Shown here: positions 8,743 through 17,565 of the stretch, one piece after another | Numbering within the stretch: the stretch's first letter is position 1 | Layout: each line of letters opens with the position of its first letter | NCBI GenBank assembly: GCA_003132525.1 | Contig: PKXZ01000049.1 | Location: 92,727 to 144,005, forward strand | DNA: 51,279 nucleotides | Reading direction: 5' to 3' | Origin: Candidatus Dormiibacterota bacterium | GTDB lineage: Bacteria > Chloroflexota > Dormibacteria > Aeolococcales > Aeolococcaceae | Translations under genes and position numbers: made by a program | The notes under the pieces: generated by a model | The model's input: the letters and a program-made list of their open reading frames with translations, nothing else | Database searches by the model: none | What the model was told of the DNA's origin: nothing

Positions 8743-10130
8743 TGCACCAGCTCTGGGACGAAGAGCGCCGCGTTCACGGTCCCAACCCCACTCGCGAGGT
8801 CGTAGCCGTTCACCGCGGCCCATCCATTGACAGTGTGCGTCGCACCACCCTGGGTCACGGTCACCGTGTTGTTCCCGTTGGTCACGTCGACGATTCCGGG
8901 AGCACCCGCTGCTTCCATCGAGTACAGGGCGGGGTTGATCAGGCCGAGGCCATGACCAGCCATCTGGTCAGCGATGGCGATGATGCCCGAGAACTCGGGC
9001 GACGCCTCGCTGGTCCCGCCGATCAGGTAGAACCCGGCAGTCCCCTGTGCGGCCTGGGCGCTCAGGTAGACGAGCGCCGCGCCGTTGACGGCTGCGCTCA
9101 TGGAGATATCAGGGAAGCCGCGCGATGCGCCGACGACCGACTTCACGCTGTTCTGATACGAGGGACGTGCGAAGACTGTCGAGGTGCCACCACCGCCTGC
9201 GGCCGGCGAGCCGAACAGGGCAGTGTCGTTCCAGACAGCCGGGGGCTGGGTTGCCTTGCCCTTCGCGTTCAGGAACAGCTCCAGGCCGCCGACGCCGGTG
9301 ACCAGCGGATCATCCGATGGCCACTCTCCAACCCGACGCAGGAAGTACGTGTTTGCGAAGCCCTGGGACGTCAACGTCTTCGGGCCGGATGGACCCTCGT
9401 CACCTGCCGCTGCCAGTACGGTGACGCCGTGTGCGGCCGCGTTCTTGTACGCGCTGCGGAGGCCGAGAATTTGCTGGGCATTCGCAAAGGTCGGCTCGGG
9501 TGCCGCGAAGCTCTGCGTGATGACCGTTCCAAGATGGTGGTTGATCACGTAGTTCTCGGCTGCGATGATCTGCGGGAAGCCGGTGACACCGAGTGTCTCG
9601 GCAACCGGCGTCTCGACCAGCAGGATGTTGGCGTCGGGCGCGATCGCGTGCGAGTACTCGACGTCAAGCGTCGTCTCCTGCGCCCATCCGACCATCATCG
9701 GACGCTTGGTCGCGTTGAACGGAGGGATCGGACCCTCTGGCTGCAGGACGATGAAGTGCGGCGGCGCCGGCAGGTTGAACGACTTGTCGAACGTGGCCAG
9801 CTCCTGCCCGATGCCCTGGTAACCGTAGGAGTCGACGATGACGATTGTCTCGCCCTTGCCGGTGAATCCCTTCTTGTACAACGGTCCGAGGTTGTAGGCC
9901 TTCTGGAACTGGAAGGGCGCGTAGCAGGCGAGGCCGGTCTGCTCGATGCAGTCCGCGGTGGTTGGCGGAGTCAGGAACGCGTGGTTGCTGAGCAGCTGCG
10001 CGAGCGGCACCGGTGCCCCCATCGCGGTTGTCGCAACGGCCGCGCCGGATCCGCCGACGGTCAGCAGTGTTGCCGCAAGCAGGCCCGATCCCGAAAGCAA
10101 GCCCGTCATGCGCTTTGGCATGGAAATCAT
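8730..10130 (-). CDS. S53 family peptidase without propeptide domain
   Basis: A second sedolisin-type serine-carboxyl peptidase, 466 aa from the ATG at 10130. I choose this start because AGGGGGA lies 11 bases upstream and a signal peptide follows (ISMPKRMTGLLSGSGLLAATLLTVGG); the track adds 29 residues. The catalytic residues are Glu152 and Asp156 in QETTLDVE, the oxyanion Asp244 in AAAGDEGPSG, and Ser374 in GGTSEASP. Only about 60 residues separate the signal peptide from the catalytic core, so the Pro-kuma_activ domain seen in the first S53 protein is missing. Related short S53 proteins exist, but whether they need a separate chaperone or are active at once is not clear. It is probably secreted and scavenges proteins. 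Confidence 0.93.
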   Translation of the reverse strand: MISMPKRMTGLLSGSGLLAATLLTVGGSGAAVATTAMGAPVPLAQLLSNHAFLTPPTTADCIEQTGLACYAPFQFQKAYNLGPLYKKGFTGKGETIVIVDSYGYQGIGQELATFDKSFNLPAPPHFIVLQPEGPIPPFNATKRPMMVGWAQETTLDVEYSHAIAPDANILLVETPVAETLGVTGFPQIIAAENYVINHHLGTVITQSFAAPEPTFANAQQILGLRSAYKNAAAHGVTVLAAAGDEGPSGPKTLTSQGFANTYFLRRVGEWPSDDPLVTGVGGLELFLNAKGKATQPPAVWNDTALFGSPAAGGGGTSTVFARPSYQNSVKSVVGASRGFPDISMSAAVNGAALVYLSAQAAQGTAGFYLIGGTSEASPEFSGIIAIADQMAGHGLGLINPALYSMEAAGAPGIVDVTNGNNTVTVTQGGATHTVNGWAAVNGYDLASGVGTVNAALFVPELVHAVH

Positions 10131-10157
10131 CAGTTCGAAGTTCCCCCTAAGTGTTTG

Positions 10158-10176
10158 CTCGGCGCGGTGCGCCGAG
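10158..10176 (-). promoter_or_regulatory. Leader hairpin just upstream of the S53 ribosome binding site
   Basis: A perfect 8-bp stem CTCGGCGC / GCGCCGAG with a 3-nt loop sits 10 bases before the AGGGGGA ribosome binding site of the second S53 gene. It could stabilise the 5' end of the mRNA or affect translation. No known riboswitch class is recognisable in the ~280-base leader and intergenic region. Confidence 0.4.
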
Positions 10177-10413
10177 TCCGGTCCTGACGAAAGGCGCGTC
10201 CGCTGCGACGCGCTCACGGCCGTCGATCAGACGCCCTGATCCCGACGGCGTCGCAACATGAATCCCAAGGGCTCTCCTCCATGAACATGCCGCCAGTGAT
10301 TGACGCGCGGAGAGACTCCCGAGCCTGCCCGTCGGCCACCTCCTCTCGGGGACGACTCACCGTATACACGCGGAGGTTACATCGCGACCCAAATGGCCCG
10401 CTCGGCGCAATCC

Positions 10414-11433
10414 TCAGGCGGGGTTTTCGGGCTTCCGAGCCCGGCTCGGCGCCACCCGGGACGGCTCTCCGGGCATCTTCGGGTACTGGGGCGGCCATGG
10501 CGCATCGACCTGTCCCGCCGCGGTATCCCGCTCGTGAAGCGCGAGCACGGGTTCGAGGGATTGCGGTGCGGTGGACATCGGCAGCCAGGGGTCACCGTCG
10601 CTGGCGACCCGGGGTGGCACCGTCGCGATGGTCAGGACGTCGGGCGTGATCGCCTCCAGCTCGTCCCAGGAGAACGGGGTCGACACCTGCGCCCCCGGAC
10701 GGGCCCGGACCGACCAGGCGCCGAAGATGGTCTTGTGGGGAGCGTTCTGATTGAAGTCGACAAAGACGCGGCGTCCGCGCTCCTCCTTCCACCAGGCGGC
10801 GGTGATCAGATCGGGTCGCCTGCGCTCCAGCTCACGTGCCACGGCGACCGCCGCCGAGCGAACCTCGTAGGAGGTCCACTCGGACAGGAGCCGAACGTAG
10901 ACGTGGATACCCCGGTTGCCCGTTGTCTTGGGGAGGCAGAGCACGCCAAGCTCATCGAACAGTGCGCGAACTTCACGCGCCGCCTCGCGCACCATCGGGA
11001 ACACGACGCCGGGGCTGGGGTCGAGGTCGATGCGGAGCTCGTCCGCGTGCTCCGGATCATTGGCCTTGGACGGCCAGACGTGGAAGCCGAGGCACCCGAG
11101 ATTCACCGCCCAGAGGACATGCGCGAGGTCGGCGGCCACCAGCGCCCGCGCCGTGGTGCCGTTGGGGGTGCTCACGATGGTCGTCTCGAGCCAGTCGGGA
11201 CGGGCGTCCGGGACGCGCTTCTGGAAGAACGACGGCCCGCTCGCCCCATTGGGGAATCGCTGGAGCAGCACCGGCCGCCCACCCATGGCGCGGAGCAACG
11301 GATCCTCGACCGACTGGTAGTAGCGAACCAGGTCGAGCTTGGTATCGCCTCGTTCGTTGAAATAGACCTTGCCCGGGTTGGTGATCGGGACCTCGCGGCC
11401 GGCCGCTTCGAACATTACGACGTCATCAGCCAT
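10414..11433 (-). CDS. Stand-alone LigD-type polymerase/primase domain protein
   Basis: Archaeo-eukaryotic primase-fold polymerase of the kind that fills gaps in bacterial non-homologous end joining (LigD PolDom). The protein opens with REVPITNPGKVYF, a hallmark of the family, and has the two catalytic Asp in RIDLDPSPG and a further Asp in VFVDFNQNAPHKT; the TTGNRGIHVYV stretch is also family-typical. The start is the ATG at 11433 (MADDVVMFEAAG); the track start adds 32 unrelated residues. At 339 aa it has only the polymerase domain, with no ligase or 3'-phosphoesterase domain and no Ku gene in this window, so partners must be elsewhere. It is divergent from the PLP-lyase gene. Confidence 0.93.
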   Translation of the reverse strand: MADDVVMFEAAGREVPITNPGKVYFNERGDTKLDLVRYYQSVEDPLLRAMGGRPVLLQRFPNGASGPSFFQKRVPDARPDWLETTIVSTPNGTTARALVAADLAHVLWAVNLGCLGFHVWPSKANDPEHADELRIDLDPSPGVVFPMVREAAREVRALFDELGVLCLPKTTGNRGIHVYVRLLSEWTSYEVRSAAVAVARELERRRPDLITAAWWKEERGRRVFVDFNQNAPHKTIFGAWSVRARPGAQVSTPFSWDELEAITPDVLTIATVPPRVASDGDPWLPMSTAPQSLEPVLALHERDTAAGQVDAPWPPQYPKMPGEPSRVAPSRARKPENPA

Positions 11434-11516
11434 CGCCGGCGAGCATAGACGCGCCGGCGCTTCTGCGCCCACGAGCGCGCTTCGACGACAATCCGGCGGC
11501 GATGGAGGAAGACCAC

Positions 11517-12983
11517 GTGCCCCAGGCATCCCGCAAGTCCGAGCAGAAGTCCCATTCCGAGCCCGAGCAAGAGCCCGAGGGAGACTTCGCGGCGCTCATC
11601 GACTTCCACCCCTATCGAGACCGGTTCGAGGCGTACCACCGGATCCCCGCCGAGCCACGCTCGCGCGAGAGCATCCTTGCCGAGCTCGGTGCCATGGCGG
11701 AGGAGGAGGACCGGATGGGCAATGCTGGTCGCGTCTCCGGCTCCATCTATCACGGCGGGCACGACCATTACCAGTTCCTCACCGAGGCATACGGACTCTT
11801 CGCGCACGCCAATGTCCTGCAACGAGACATGTATCCGAGTGCCACCAAGCTCGAGGGCGAGATCGTCGCGATGACGGCGTCGTTGCTGAACGGCGCGGCC
11901 GTCGCCGAGCATCATCCCGGGGAGGAGGTGTGCGGGGTGGTGACCTTCGGCGGTACCGAGAGCCTTATCAATCCAATGCTCGTGTACCGCGAGCGGGGGA
12001 GGGTGGAGAAGGGCATCGCCGCCCCGGAGGTGATCATCCCGGTCACTGCGCACGTCGCCCTGCAGAAGGCCGCGCACATGCTCGACATCGAGATCATCCA
12101 GGCGCCGGTGCGTGACGACTGGCGCGCCGACGTCGACTGGATGCGCGAGCACGTGACGCCGAACACGATCGCGATTGTCGGTTCGGCCGGGAACTACCCG
12201 CACGGGCTCATCGATCCGATCGAGGAGATATCGGCGCTCGCGCTCGAGCATGATCTCGGGTTCCACGTGGACGGATGCATGGGAGGCTTCATCCTTCCCT
12301 GGGCGGAGCGGCTGGGATATCCGATACCTGTGTTCGACTTCCGGCTCCCCGGAGTCACGTCGATCTCCGCCGACACCCACAAGTTCGGCTACGCGCTCAA
12401 GGGCACGTCGGTGCTCCTGTATCGGAACAGCACGCTGCGCCGCTACCAGTACTTCAGCTACCCGGACTGGCCGGGCGGCATCTACATGTCGCCGGGGCTC
12501 TCGGGCAGCCGTTCGGGGGGAGTCGTGGCGGCCGCGTGGGCCGCGATGCTCAGCCTGGGCGAGCAGGGATATATGGAGATCGCCGAACGGATCTTCGAGA
12601 CCGCGGCCACGATCCTCACCGGCATCGCGACCATCCCGGAGCTCGAGGTCTTCGGCGACCCGACATTCATCATCGCCTTCCGCGGGCGCGGCATCGACAT
12701 CTACCACGTCAACGATTTCCTGATCAGCAAGGGATGGCGCCTCAACGCGCTGCAGCTCCCGCCCGGGCTGCACTTCTGTGTCACGCGACCGAATACCGCC
12801 GATGGCGTTGCCGACGCTTTCCTCGCCGACCTGCGCGACGCCGTTGCGTACGCGAAGACCCCAGGGCTCGGTCCGGCGCGGAGCGGCGCGCTCTACGGGC
12901 TTGGCGGCTCCCCCGAGGGCAACGAGGCGCTGGACCTGCTGTTCGCCGCCGCTCTGGACGCGATGTACGACGTGGTCCCCTGA
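11517..12983 (+). CDS. PLP-dependent sphingosine-1-phosphate lyase-like enzyme
   Basis: Fold-type I PLP enzyme of the group II decarboxylase superfamily, closest in pattern to sphingosine-1-phosphate lyases (phosphorylated amino alcohol to aldehyde plus phosphoethanolamine). The GSIYHGGHDHYQFLTEAYGLF segment followed by RDMYPSATKLEGEI matches the SPL signature; TFGGTESLINPML is the cofactor phosphate region, HVDGCMGG holds the PLP-binding Asp, and SADTHKFGYALKGT carries the Schiff-base Lys (~289). I prefer the GTG at 11517, 6 bases after GGAGGAA, over the ATG at 11502. There is no transmembrane anchor, unlike eukaryotic SPL. It is 5 bp upstream of the FGGY kinase and the first gene of a three-gene operon. 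A decarboxylase role (Glu/Tyr type) is the main alternative. Confidence 0.88.
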   Translation: MPQASRKSEQKSHSEPEQEPEGDFAALIDFHPYRDRFEAYHRIPAEPRSRESILAELGAMAEEEDRMGNAGRVSGSIYHGGHDHYQFLTEAYGLFAHANVLQRDMYPSATKLEGEIVAMTASLLNGAAVAEHHPGEEVCGVVTFGGTESLINPMLVYRERGRVEKGIAAPEVIIPVTAHVALQKAAHMLDIEIIQAPVRDDWRADVDWMREHVTPNTIAIVGSAGNYPHGLIDPIEEISALALEHDLGFHVDGCMGGFILPWAERLGYPIPVFDFRLPGVTSISADTHKFGYALKGTSVLLYRNSTLRRYQYFSYPDWPGGIYMSPGLSGSRSGGVVAAAWAAMLSLGEQGYMEIAERIFETAATILTGIATIPELEVFGDPTFIIAFRGRGIDIYHVNDFLISKGWRLNALQLPPGLHFCVTRPNTADGVADAFLADLRDAVAYAKTPGLGPARSGALYGLGGSPEGNEALDLLFAAALDAMYDVVP

Positions 12984-12988
12984 CCCGG

Positions 12989-14548
12989 ATGGCCGAGCCG
13001 TGGATCCTCGCGGTGGATCTTGGAACCGGGGGGCCGAAAACCGGTGCGGTCACGCTGTCGGGCGAGCTGCTGGCGGTCGCGCATCGCAGCGTGGCGACGG
13101 CGTTCAGCGATGACGGGGGCGCGGTACAGGACCCACATGCGTGGTGGGACGGCATCCGCGAGGGCGTCGCGGAAGTCCTGAGCCACGGGGTCGATCCGGC
13201 CGCCGCGGTGGGGGTGGGGATCACCGGTCAGTGGGGATCGACGGTGGCGGTGGGCAAGGACGGTGACCCGGTTGCTCCGTGCATGCTCTGGTCGGACACG
13301 CGTGGACGCGCGCTTGCGGCGCAACGCCTTGGCGGGGCTCTCAAAATCGTCGGCTACTCGCCGGCCAATCTCGTGAGCTGGCTGCGTCTCACCGGTGGCG
13401 CTCCATCGCCGGGCGGAGCCGATCCGCTCGGACATCATCTGTATCTCGCCGCTCGCGAGCCCGATGTCTACGCGCGGGTCGAGACGCTCCTCGAGCCGCT
13501 GGATTACCTCGGCATGCGATTCACCGGCAGGCGGGCTGCGACTCAGGCTTCGATGATCCTGTCGTGGCTCACCGACAATCGTCCGCGCGGCAAGGGCGAC
13601 TATCAGCCGGGGCTGGTGCGCCGGTCGGGTCGCGAGCCCGCAAAGCTCCCGGAGATGGTGCCCACCGGCAGCGTCCTCGGAGGTCTGCAGACCGCGGTCG
13701 CCGCGGAGCTCGGGGTTCCGGAGGGAATCCCAGTCGTCGCGGGGATCCCGGACCTGCACACCGCGTATATCGGCTCTGGAGCGGTGGCGCCCTACGCCGG
13801 GCACGTGACCATCAGCACGAGCGCATGGATCGGGTGCGAGGTGCCGTTCAAGCGCACCGACGTGTTGCACCAGGTCGCGTCGGTTCCCGCGCTCCGCAAG
13901 GGCTCGTATCTCGTGGCCAACAACCACGAGACCGCGGGGTTGTGCTTGCAGTGGCTGCGGGACTCGGCCGGCGTGTGCGGTGGCACCGCTGCGTCCGGGA
14001 ATGACGGATATGAGCAGCTGACCGCGCTGGCGTCGACGGTACCGCCCGGTGCCGGCGGGGTGCTGTTCACGCCATGGCTCAACGGCGAGCGGAGCCCTGT
14101 GGACGATCGAACACTGCGCGCCGCGTTTCTCAACATCTCGATGACCACTGAGCGCGCTCACCTGGTGCGCGCCGTGCTCGAGGGGGTGGCGTTCAACGCT
14201 CGCTGGCTGCTCGACTCCGTGGAGCGGTTCATCAAACGGCCCATGACCACGCTTCGCATCCTCGGTGGCGGAGCGGTCTCGGATCTCTGGTGTCAGATCC
14301 ATGCCGACATCCTCGAGCGGCGCATCGAACGCGTGGCCGCGCCGATGTACGCAAACCTCCGCGGCGCGGCACTCTTCGCGTCGATGTCGCTGGGAAACAT
14401 CGACCTGGCGGGCGCAGCAGCGCGGGTTCTGCTCGACGCCACCTTCGATCCCGACCCGCAAGCGCGCAACGTCTACGCGCCCATGTACGCGGAATATCGC
14501 CGCCTGTACCATCGCCTCCACGGCGTGTACGAGAGGTTGAACGCTTGA
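12989..14548 (+). CDS. FGGY-family carbohydrate kinase (xylulokinase-like)
   Basis: ATP-dependent kinase of the FGGY family, 519 aa, which phosphorylates sugars, polyols or related compounds. The N-terminal half opens with AVDLGTGGPKTGAV (phosphate 1 motif) and has GITGQWGSTVAV; the C-terminal half carries HLVRAVLEGVAFNARW and ILGGGAVSDLWCQIHAD, the conserved ATP-domain signature. The track start at 12275 runs into the upstream gene; the ATG at 12989 is right, 5 bp after the lyase stop. The position between a PLP lyase and an MFS transporter suggests it phosphorylates the imported substrate before C-C cleavage. The specificity cannot be read from the sequence. Confidence 0.93.
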   Translation: MAEPWILAVDLGTGGPKTGAVTLSGELLAVAHRSVATAFSDDGGAVQDPHAWWDGIREGVAEVLSHGVDPAAAVGVGITGQWGSTVAVGKDGDPVAPCMLWSDTRGRALAAQRLGGALKIVGYSPANLVSWLRLTGGAPSPGGADPLGHHLYLAAREPDVYARVETLLEPLDYLGMRFTGRRAATQASMILSWLTDNRPRGKGDYQPGLVRRSGREPAKLPEMVPTGSVLGGLQTAVAAELGVPEGIPVVAGIPDLHTAYIGSGAVAPYAGHVTISTSAWIGCEVPFKRTDVLHQVASVPALRKGSYLVANNHETAGLCLQWLRDSAGVCGGTAASGNDGYEQLTALASTVPPGAGGVLFTPWLNGERSPVDDRTLRAAFLNISMTTERAHLVRAVLEGVAFNARWLLDSVERFIKRPMTTLRILGGGAVSDLWCQIHADILERRIERVAAPMYANLRGAALFASMSLGNIDLAGAAARVLLDATFDPDPQARNVYAPMYAEYRRLYHRLHGVYERLNA

Positions 14549-15744
14549 GCACCGACACCACCCGTGCTCGCGGGATCCGTTGGGCGATCCTCCTTGTCTA
14601 CGCATTGCTGGCGGCCTGCACGCAGTTGCTCTGGCTCAGCTTTGCGGCGATCGACACCGACTCGGCGCGTGTCCTGCACACCGATGTCGGCACCGTCGGC
14701 GACCTCGCGGCCATCTTTCCCTTCGTCTACGTGGTACTCGCCCTCCCCGTGGGCAGGTGGCTCGACACAAGGTTCACCCACGCCCTGGCGATCGGCGCGG
14801 TGCTCACCGGCGCGGGCGCCCTGCTGCGCATCGCCGCACCCACGTCGTTTGGCGTCCAGCTCGCCGGACAGTTCGTGATCGCTGCCGGCCAGCCATTCGT
14901 GCTCAACAGCATCACCAAGGTCGCCGCCCGCTACTTCCCGCAGCCGGAGCGCGCGACCGCCATCTCGATCGGAAGCGTTGCGCTGTTCCTCGGCATCCTC
15001 GCCTCGGTGCTCATCGCCGGTCCACTGTTCTCCGCGGGCGGCCTCGGGCTGGTGCTCACCGTCGAGGCGATCCCTTCAGTGGTTGCCGCGGTGCTCATGC
15101 TCGTTCTGCTCCGCGTGCCCGCCCTGTATCAGGATGACGCGTCCACTGCCGTGAGCCTTCGCTGGCTGCTCCGGGATCGATTCATGTGGCTGCTCGCCGG
15201 GCTCATCTTCATCGGCATGGGGGTGTACAACGCCGTGGCGACCTGGCTGCAGCCGGTGCTCGCGAACTTCGGCCAGGGCGGTGCGGCGGGCAATCTCATC
15301 GCCGTGCTCACCGCCGGAGGAATCGTCGGGGCGGCAATCCTGCCACCGGTAGTCGCGGCGCGCGATTGGCGCCGCCCGATGCTCATCATCGCGCTCGCGG
15401 TCTCCGCGATCGCGTTTGCGGCGACGGATCTTCGCCATGAGATCGCGTGGCTCGTGGTGTGGCTGTTCGCGGCCGGGTTCGTGCTCATGGCCTGCCTTCC
15501 GGTCGTGCTCGACTGGTCGGCGGTGCACGCGGGACGCGCGCGAGAGGGCGCGGCCGCCGGATTCCTGTTGATGGCGGGGAACCTCGGTGGCGTCGTCCTG
15601 GTGCTCGTGATTCAGGCGGTGATGGGCAACGCGTACCTCCCGCTTGCGGCACTTGCGGTCATCGGGATCCTCGGGCTGCCGCTTGCGCTCGGTCTGCCTG
15701 CCCGCGGCGCGGTGCGCGCAGTCGCTCAACCCGTGCGGGACTGA
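14545..15744 (+). CDS. MFS transporter, FLVCR-like
   Basis: Integral membrane transporter of the major facilitator superfamily, 399 aa with about 12 hydrophobic helices. The first helix is WAILLVYALLAACTQLLWLSF; GQPFVLNSITKVAARYFP followed by ERATAISIG resembles the FLVCR/DIRC2-type branch. The start is a TTG at 14545 that overlaps the TGA stop of the kinase (TTGA), with GAGAGG 8 bases upstream, so translation is probably coupled. The track version begins far upstream out of the kinase reading frame. It likely imports the substrate handled by the kinase and lyase. The stop is one base from the stop of the convergent arginase-family gene. Confidence 0.9.
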   Translation: MSTDTTRARGIRWAILLVYALLAACTQLLWLSFAAIDTDSARVLHTDVGTVGDLAAIFPFVYVVLALPVGRWLDTRFTHALAIGAVLTGAGALLRIAAPTSFGVQLAGQFVIAAGQPFVLNSITKVAARYFPQPERATAISIGSVALFLGILASVLIAGPLFSAGGLGLVLTVEAIPSVVAAVLMLVLLRVPALYQDDASTAVSLRWLLRDRFMWLLAGLIFIGMGVYNAVATWLQPVLANFGQGGAAGNLIAVLTAGGIVGAAILPPVVAARDWRRPMLIIALAVSAIAFAATDLRHEIAWLVVWLFAAGFVLMACLPVVLDWSAVHAGRAREGAAAGFLLMAGNLGGVVLVLVIQAVMGNAYLPLAALAVIGILGLPLALGLPARGAVRAVAQPVRD

Positions 15745-15745
15745 C

Positions 15746-16723
15746 TCAGGCGGCCCCTGCCGCGCCGTCGCGACGTTTCACGGCGAGTGCCGAGATCGCC
15801 TCGAGCAGGCAGCGATGCGCGTTCTGCGCGGTGATCTCGGCCCAGTCGTAGGGCGGTGACACCTCAACGACGTCCATGGCGACGATGTCGGTGCGGAGCA
15901 CGATCTGCCGAATCGCGTGGAGCAGATCGACCGGTTGCATACCACCTGGCTCGGGCGTCCCAGTGCCTGGCGCGAACCCGGGGTCGAGCACGTCGATGTC
16001 GACCGAGAGATAGATGTACTGCGGTCCGTCGAGCGCTTGGGCGATCGCGTCCTCGATGACGGCCGCGACGCCCCGATCACGGAGTTCGCCCATCAGGTGC
16101 CAGCGCATCCCCTGGTCGCGCATCCACTCGAACACGTCCTTGGGCGGCCAGTACCCGCGCAACCCGACCTGCACGAAGTTGCGGCCCGAAACCGCGCCTG
16201 ATTCGATGAGGCGGCGCATCGGTGATCCGTGGGAGTACAGATTTCCCCAACTGCTGTTGCCGGTGTCCGCATGGGCATCGAAGTGCACGATCCCGACGCT
16301 CCCAGGCGAATACGCTGCGGCAACCGCGGTGGCCGACGGCCAGGTGATGGAGTGGTCGCCGCCGATGACCATCGGGATGATCCTTCGCTGCGCGACGTCG
16401 CCGACCCGCTCGCGGATCGCCGCATGGGAAGCCTCCGCCAAGCCGGGCAGGCAGAGGGCATCGCCGTAGTCCACGACGCGCAACACCTCGAGCGGCGCAA
16501 CCTCGAGCTCGAGGTGCCACTCGGCGGCCTGGTACGACGCGGTGCGCACACTCCGCGGTGCGAAACGGGCGCCGGGGCGGTAGGTGACGCCCTCGTCCCA
16601 GGGTGCCCCGACGATTGCGACATCGGGCTTGACATCGTCGAGCTGAGCGGCGCTCGTCAGGAGCGGCACCTTGCAGAACGTGGTCGGGCCGAGGTATGCA
16701 GGCCCGTCGGCAGCGTTGTCCAC
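15746..16723 (-). CDS. Arginase/agmatinase family ureohydrolase
   Basis: Binuclear manganese hydrolase that releases urea from guanidino compounds (agmatine, guanidinobutyrate, arginine or similar), 325 aa. All metal motifs are present: IGGDHSITW, VHFDAHADTG and SVDIDVLDPGFAPGTGTPEPGG; the last motif is typical of agmatinase and guanidinobutyrase rather than true arginase. The protein is cytoplasmic. It is convergent with the MFS gene (1 base between stops) and divergent from the HAD hydrolase, so it is probably monocistronic. The exact substrate is open; agmatinase is the commonest assignment for this length and motif set. Confidence 0.9.
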   Translation of the reverse strand: MDNAADGPAYLGPTTFCKVPLLTSAAQLDDVKPDVAIVGAPWDEGVTYRPGARFAPRSVRTASYQAAEWHLELEVAPLEVLRVVDYGDALCLPGLAEASHAAIRERVGDVAQRRIIPMVIGGDHSITWPSATAVAAAYSPGSVGIVHFDAHADTGNSSWGNLYSHGSPMRRLIESGAVSGRNFVQVGLRGYWPPKDVFEWMRDQGMRWHLMGELRDRGVAAVIEDAIAQALDGPQYIYLSVDIDVLDPGFAPGTGTPEPGGMQPVDLLHAIRQIVLRTDIVAMDVVEVSPPYDWAEITAQNAHRCLLEAISALAVKRRDGAAGAA

Positions 16724-16760
16724 CGCGCGAAGACTACCAATCAGCGCCAGAGTGGCGAGA

Positions 16761-17495
16761 ATGAGCTGCCAGATGCAGCTGACTGATTTCGACGCGGTGA
16801 GCTTCGACTGTTACGGGACCTTGATCGACTGGGAGGCCGGCATCGGTGCGGTCCTCGGCCCATGGGCGAGCGCGCACGGCGTGACCGCAACCAGCGAGGA
16901 GCTGCTCGAGCGGTATGCGCAGATCGAGGCTCGATGGGAGGCGGAGCAACCTGCGGCGTTGTACCCAGACATCCTCGATGCCGCGATGCGCAGCCTCGGC
17001 GCGAGCTTGGGCGTCGACGTCAGCGCAGCCGAGTCCGAGCGGCTCGCAACCTCGGTGGGAGACTGGCCGGCGTTCCCAGATTCGCCGGCTGCGCTGCGTG
17101 CGCTCTCGCAACAGTACAAGCTCGTCATCCTCTCCAATGTCGACCGCGCGTCGTTCGCGATGAGCAATGCGAGGCTGGGCGTCCACTTCGACGCGATCAT
17201 CACCGCGCAGGACGTCGGCTCGTACAAACCAACGCTCAAGAACTTCGAGGTACTGGTGGAGGCCGTTCGCGCAATGGGCGTCGAAGACGGCCGTCTGCTG
17301 CACGTTGCCCAGAGCCTTTTCCACGACCATGTTCCGGCCCGGAGCCTAGGGCTTCCGACGGTGTGGATCGACCGTCGAAGAGCCCGTCACGGCTGGGGTG
17401 CGACGCCACCGCCGCCCGAGACGCCGACGCCTGACTGGACGTTCCCCTCGATGGCCGGATTCGCTGCTGCATGCCATTCGGAACAAAACGAGTAA
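16761..17495 (+). CDS. HAD superfamily hydrolase, haloacid dehalogenase type II-like
   Basis: HAD-fold hydrolase of 244 aa. Motif I is SFDCYGTLIDWE with the Asp nucleophile at residue 16; the F-D-C/x-Y-G-T-L-I-D form is typical of L-2-haloacid dehalogenase-like proteins. Motif II is ILSNVDR, motif III Lys lies in VGSYKPTLKNFE, and motif IV is LHVAQSLFHDHVPA. The conserved Asn/Asp pattern of true dehalogenases is only partly visible, so it may instead be a phosphatase or a related glycolate-type hydrolase. The start is the ATG at 16761 or 16773; the track start at 16671 lies in the divergent ureohydrolase gene. A strong hairpin follows the stop. Confidence 0.88.
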   Translation: MSCQMQLTDFDAVSFDCYGTLIDWEAGIGAVLGPWASAHGVTATSEELLERYAQIEARWEAEQPAALYPDILDAAMRSLGASLGVDVSAAESERLATSVGDWPAFPDSPAALRALSQQYKLVILSNVDRASFAMSNARLGVHFDAIITAQDVGSYKPTLKNFEVLVEAVRAMGVEDGRLLHVAQSLFHDHVPARSLGLPTVWIDRRRARHGWGATPPPPETPTPDWTFPSMAGFAAACHSEQNE

Positions 17496-17522
17496 GGGAT
17501 GCCGGCCTGAAGCCGGCATCCC
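17496..17522 (-). terminator. Terminator shared by the HAD and ABC binding-protein genes
   Basis: An 11-bp perfect stem GGGATGCCGGC / GCCGGCATCCC with a 5-nt loop directly after the HAD stop. On the minus strand it is followed by TTACTCGTTTTG, so it best serves the convergent binding-protein gene; on the plus strand there is no T-run. Confidence 0.8.
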
Positions 17523-17565
17523 CTGTCGATGTCGCCGTGTTGCTGGAGTTGTCGCAGTATCGAGG

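Noticed and set aside
8733-10187. 484-aa plus-strand ORF
   Set aside because: It is antisense to the second S53 peptidase, whose catalytic motifs and signal peptide are clear; the plus-strand protein is Arg/Gly-rich with no domain.
10300-11448. 382-aa plus-strand ORF
   Set aside because: Antisense to the LigD polymerase domain gene.
11415-12773. 452-aa minus-strand ORF
   Set aside because: Antisense to the SPL-like PLP enzyme; no family features.
12893-14605. 570-aa minus-strand ORF
   Set aside because: Shadow of the FGGY kinase; low-complexity and without a recognisable motif.
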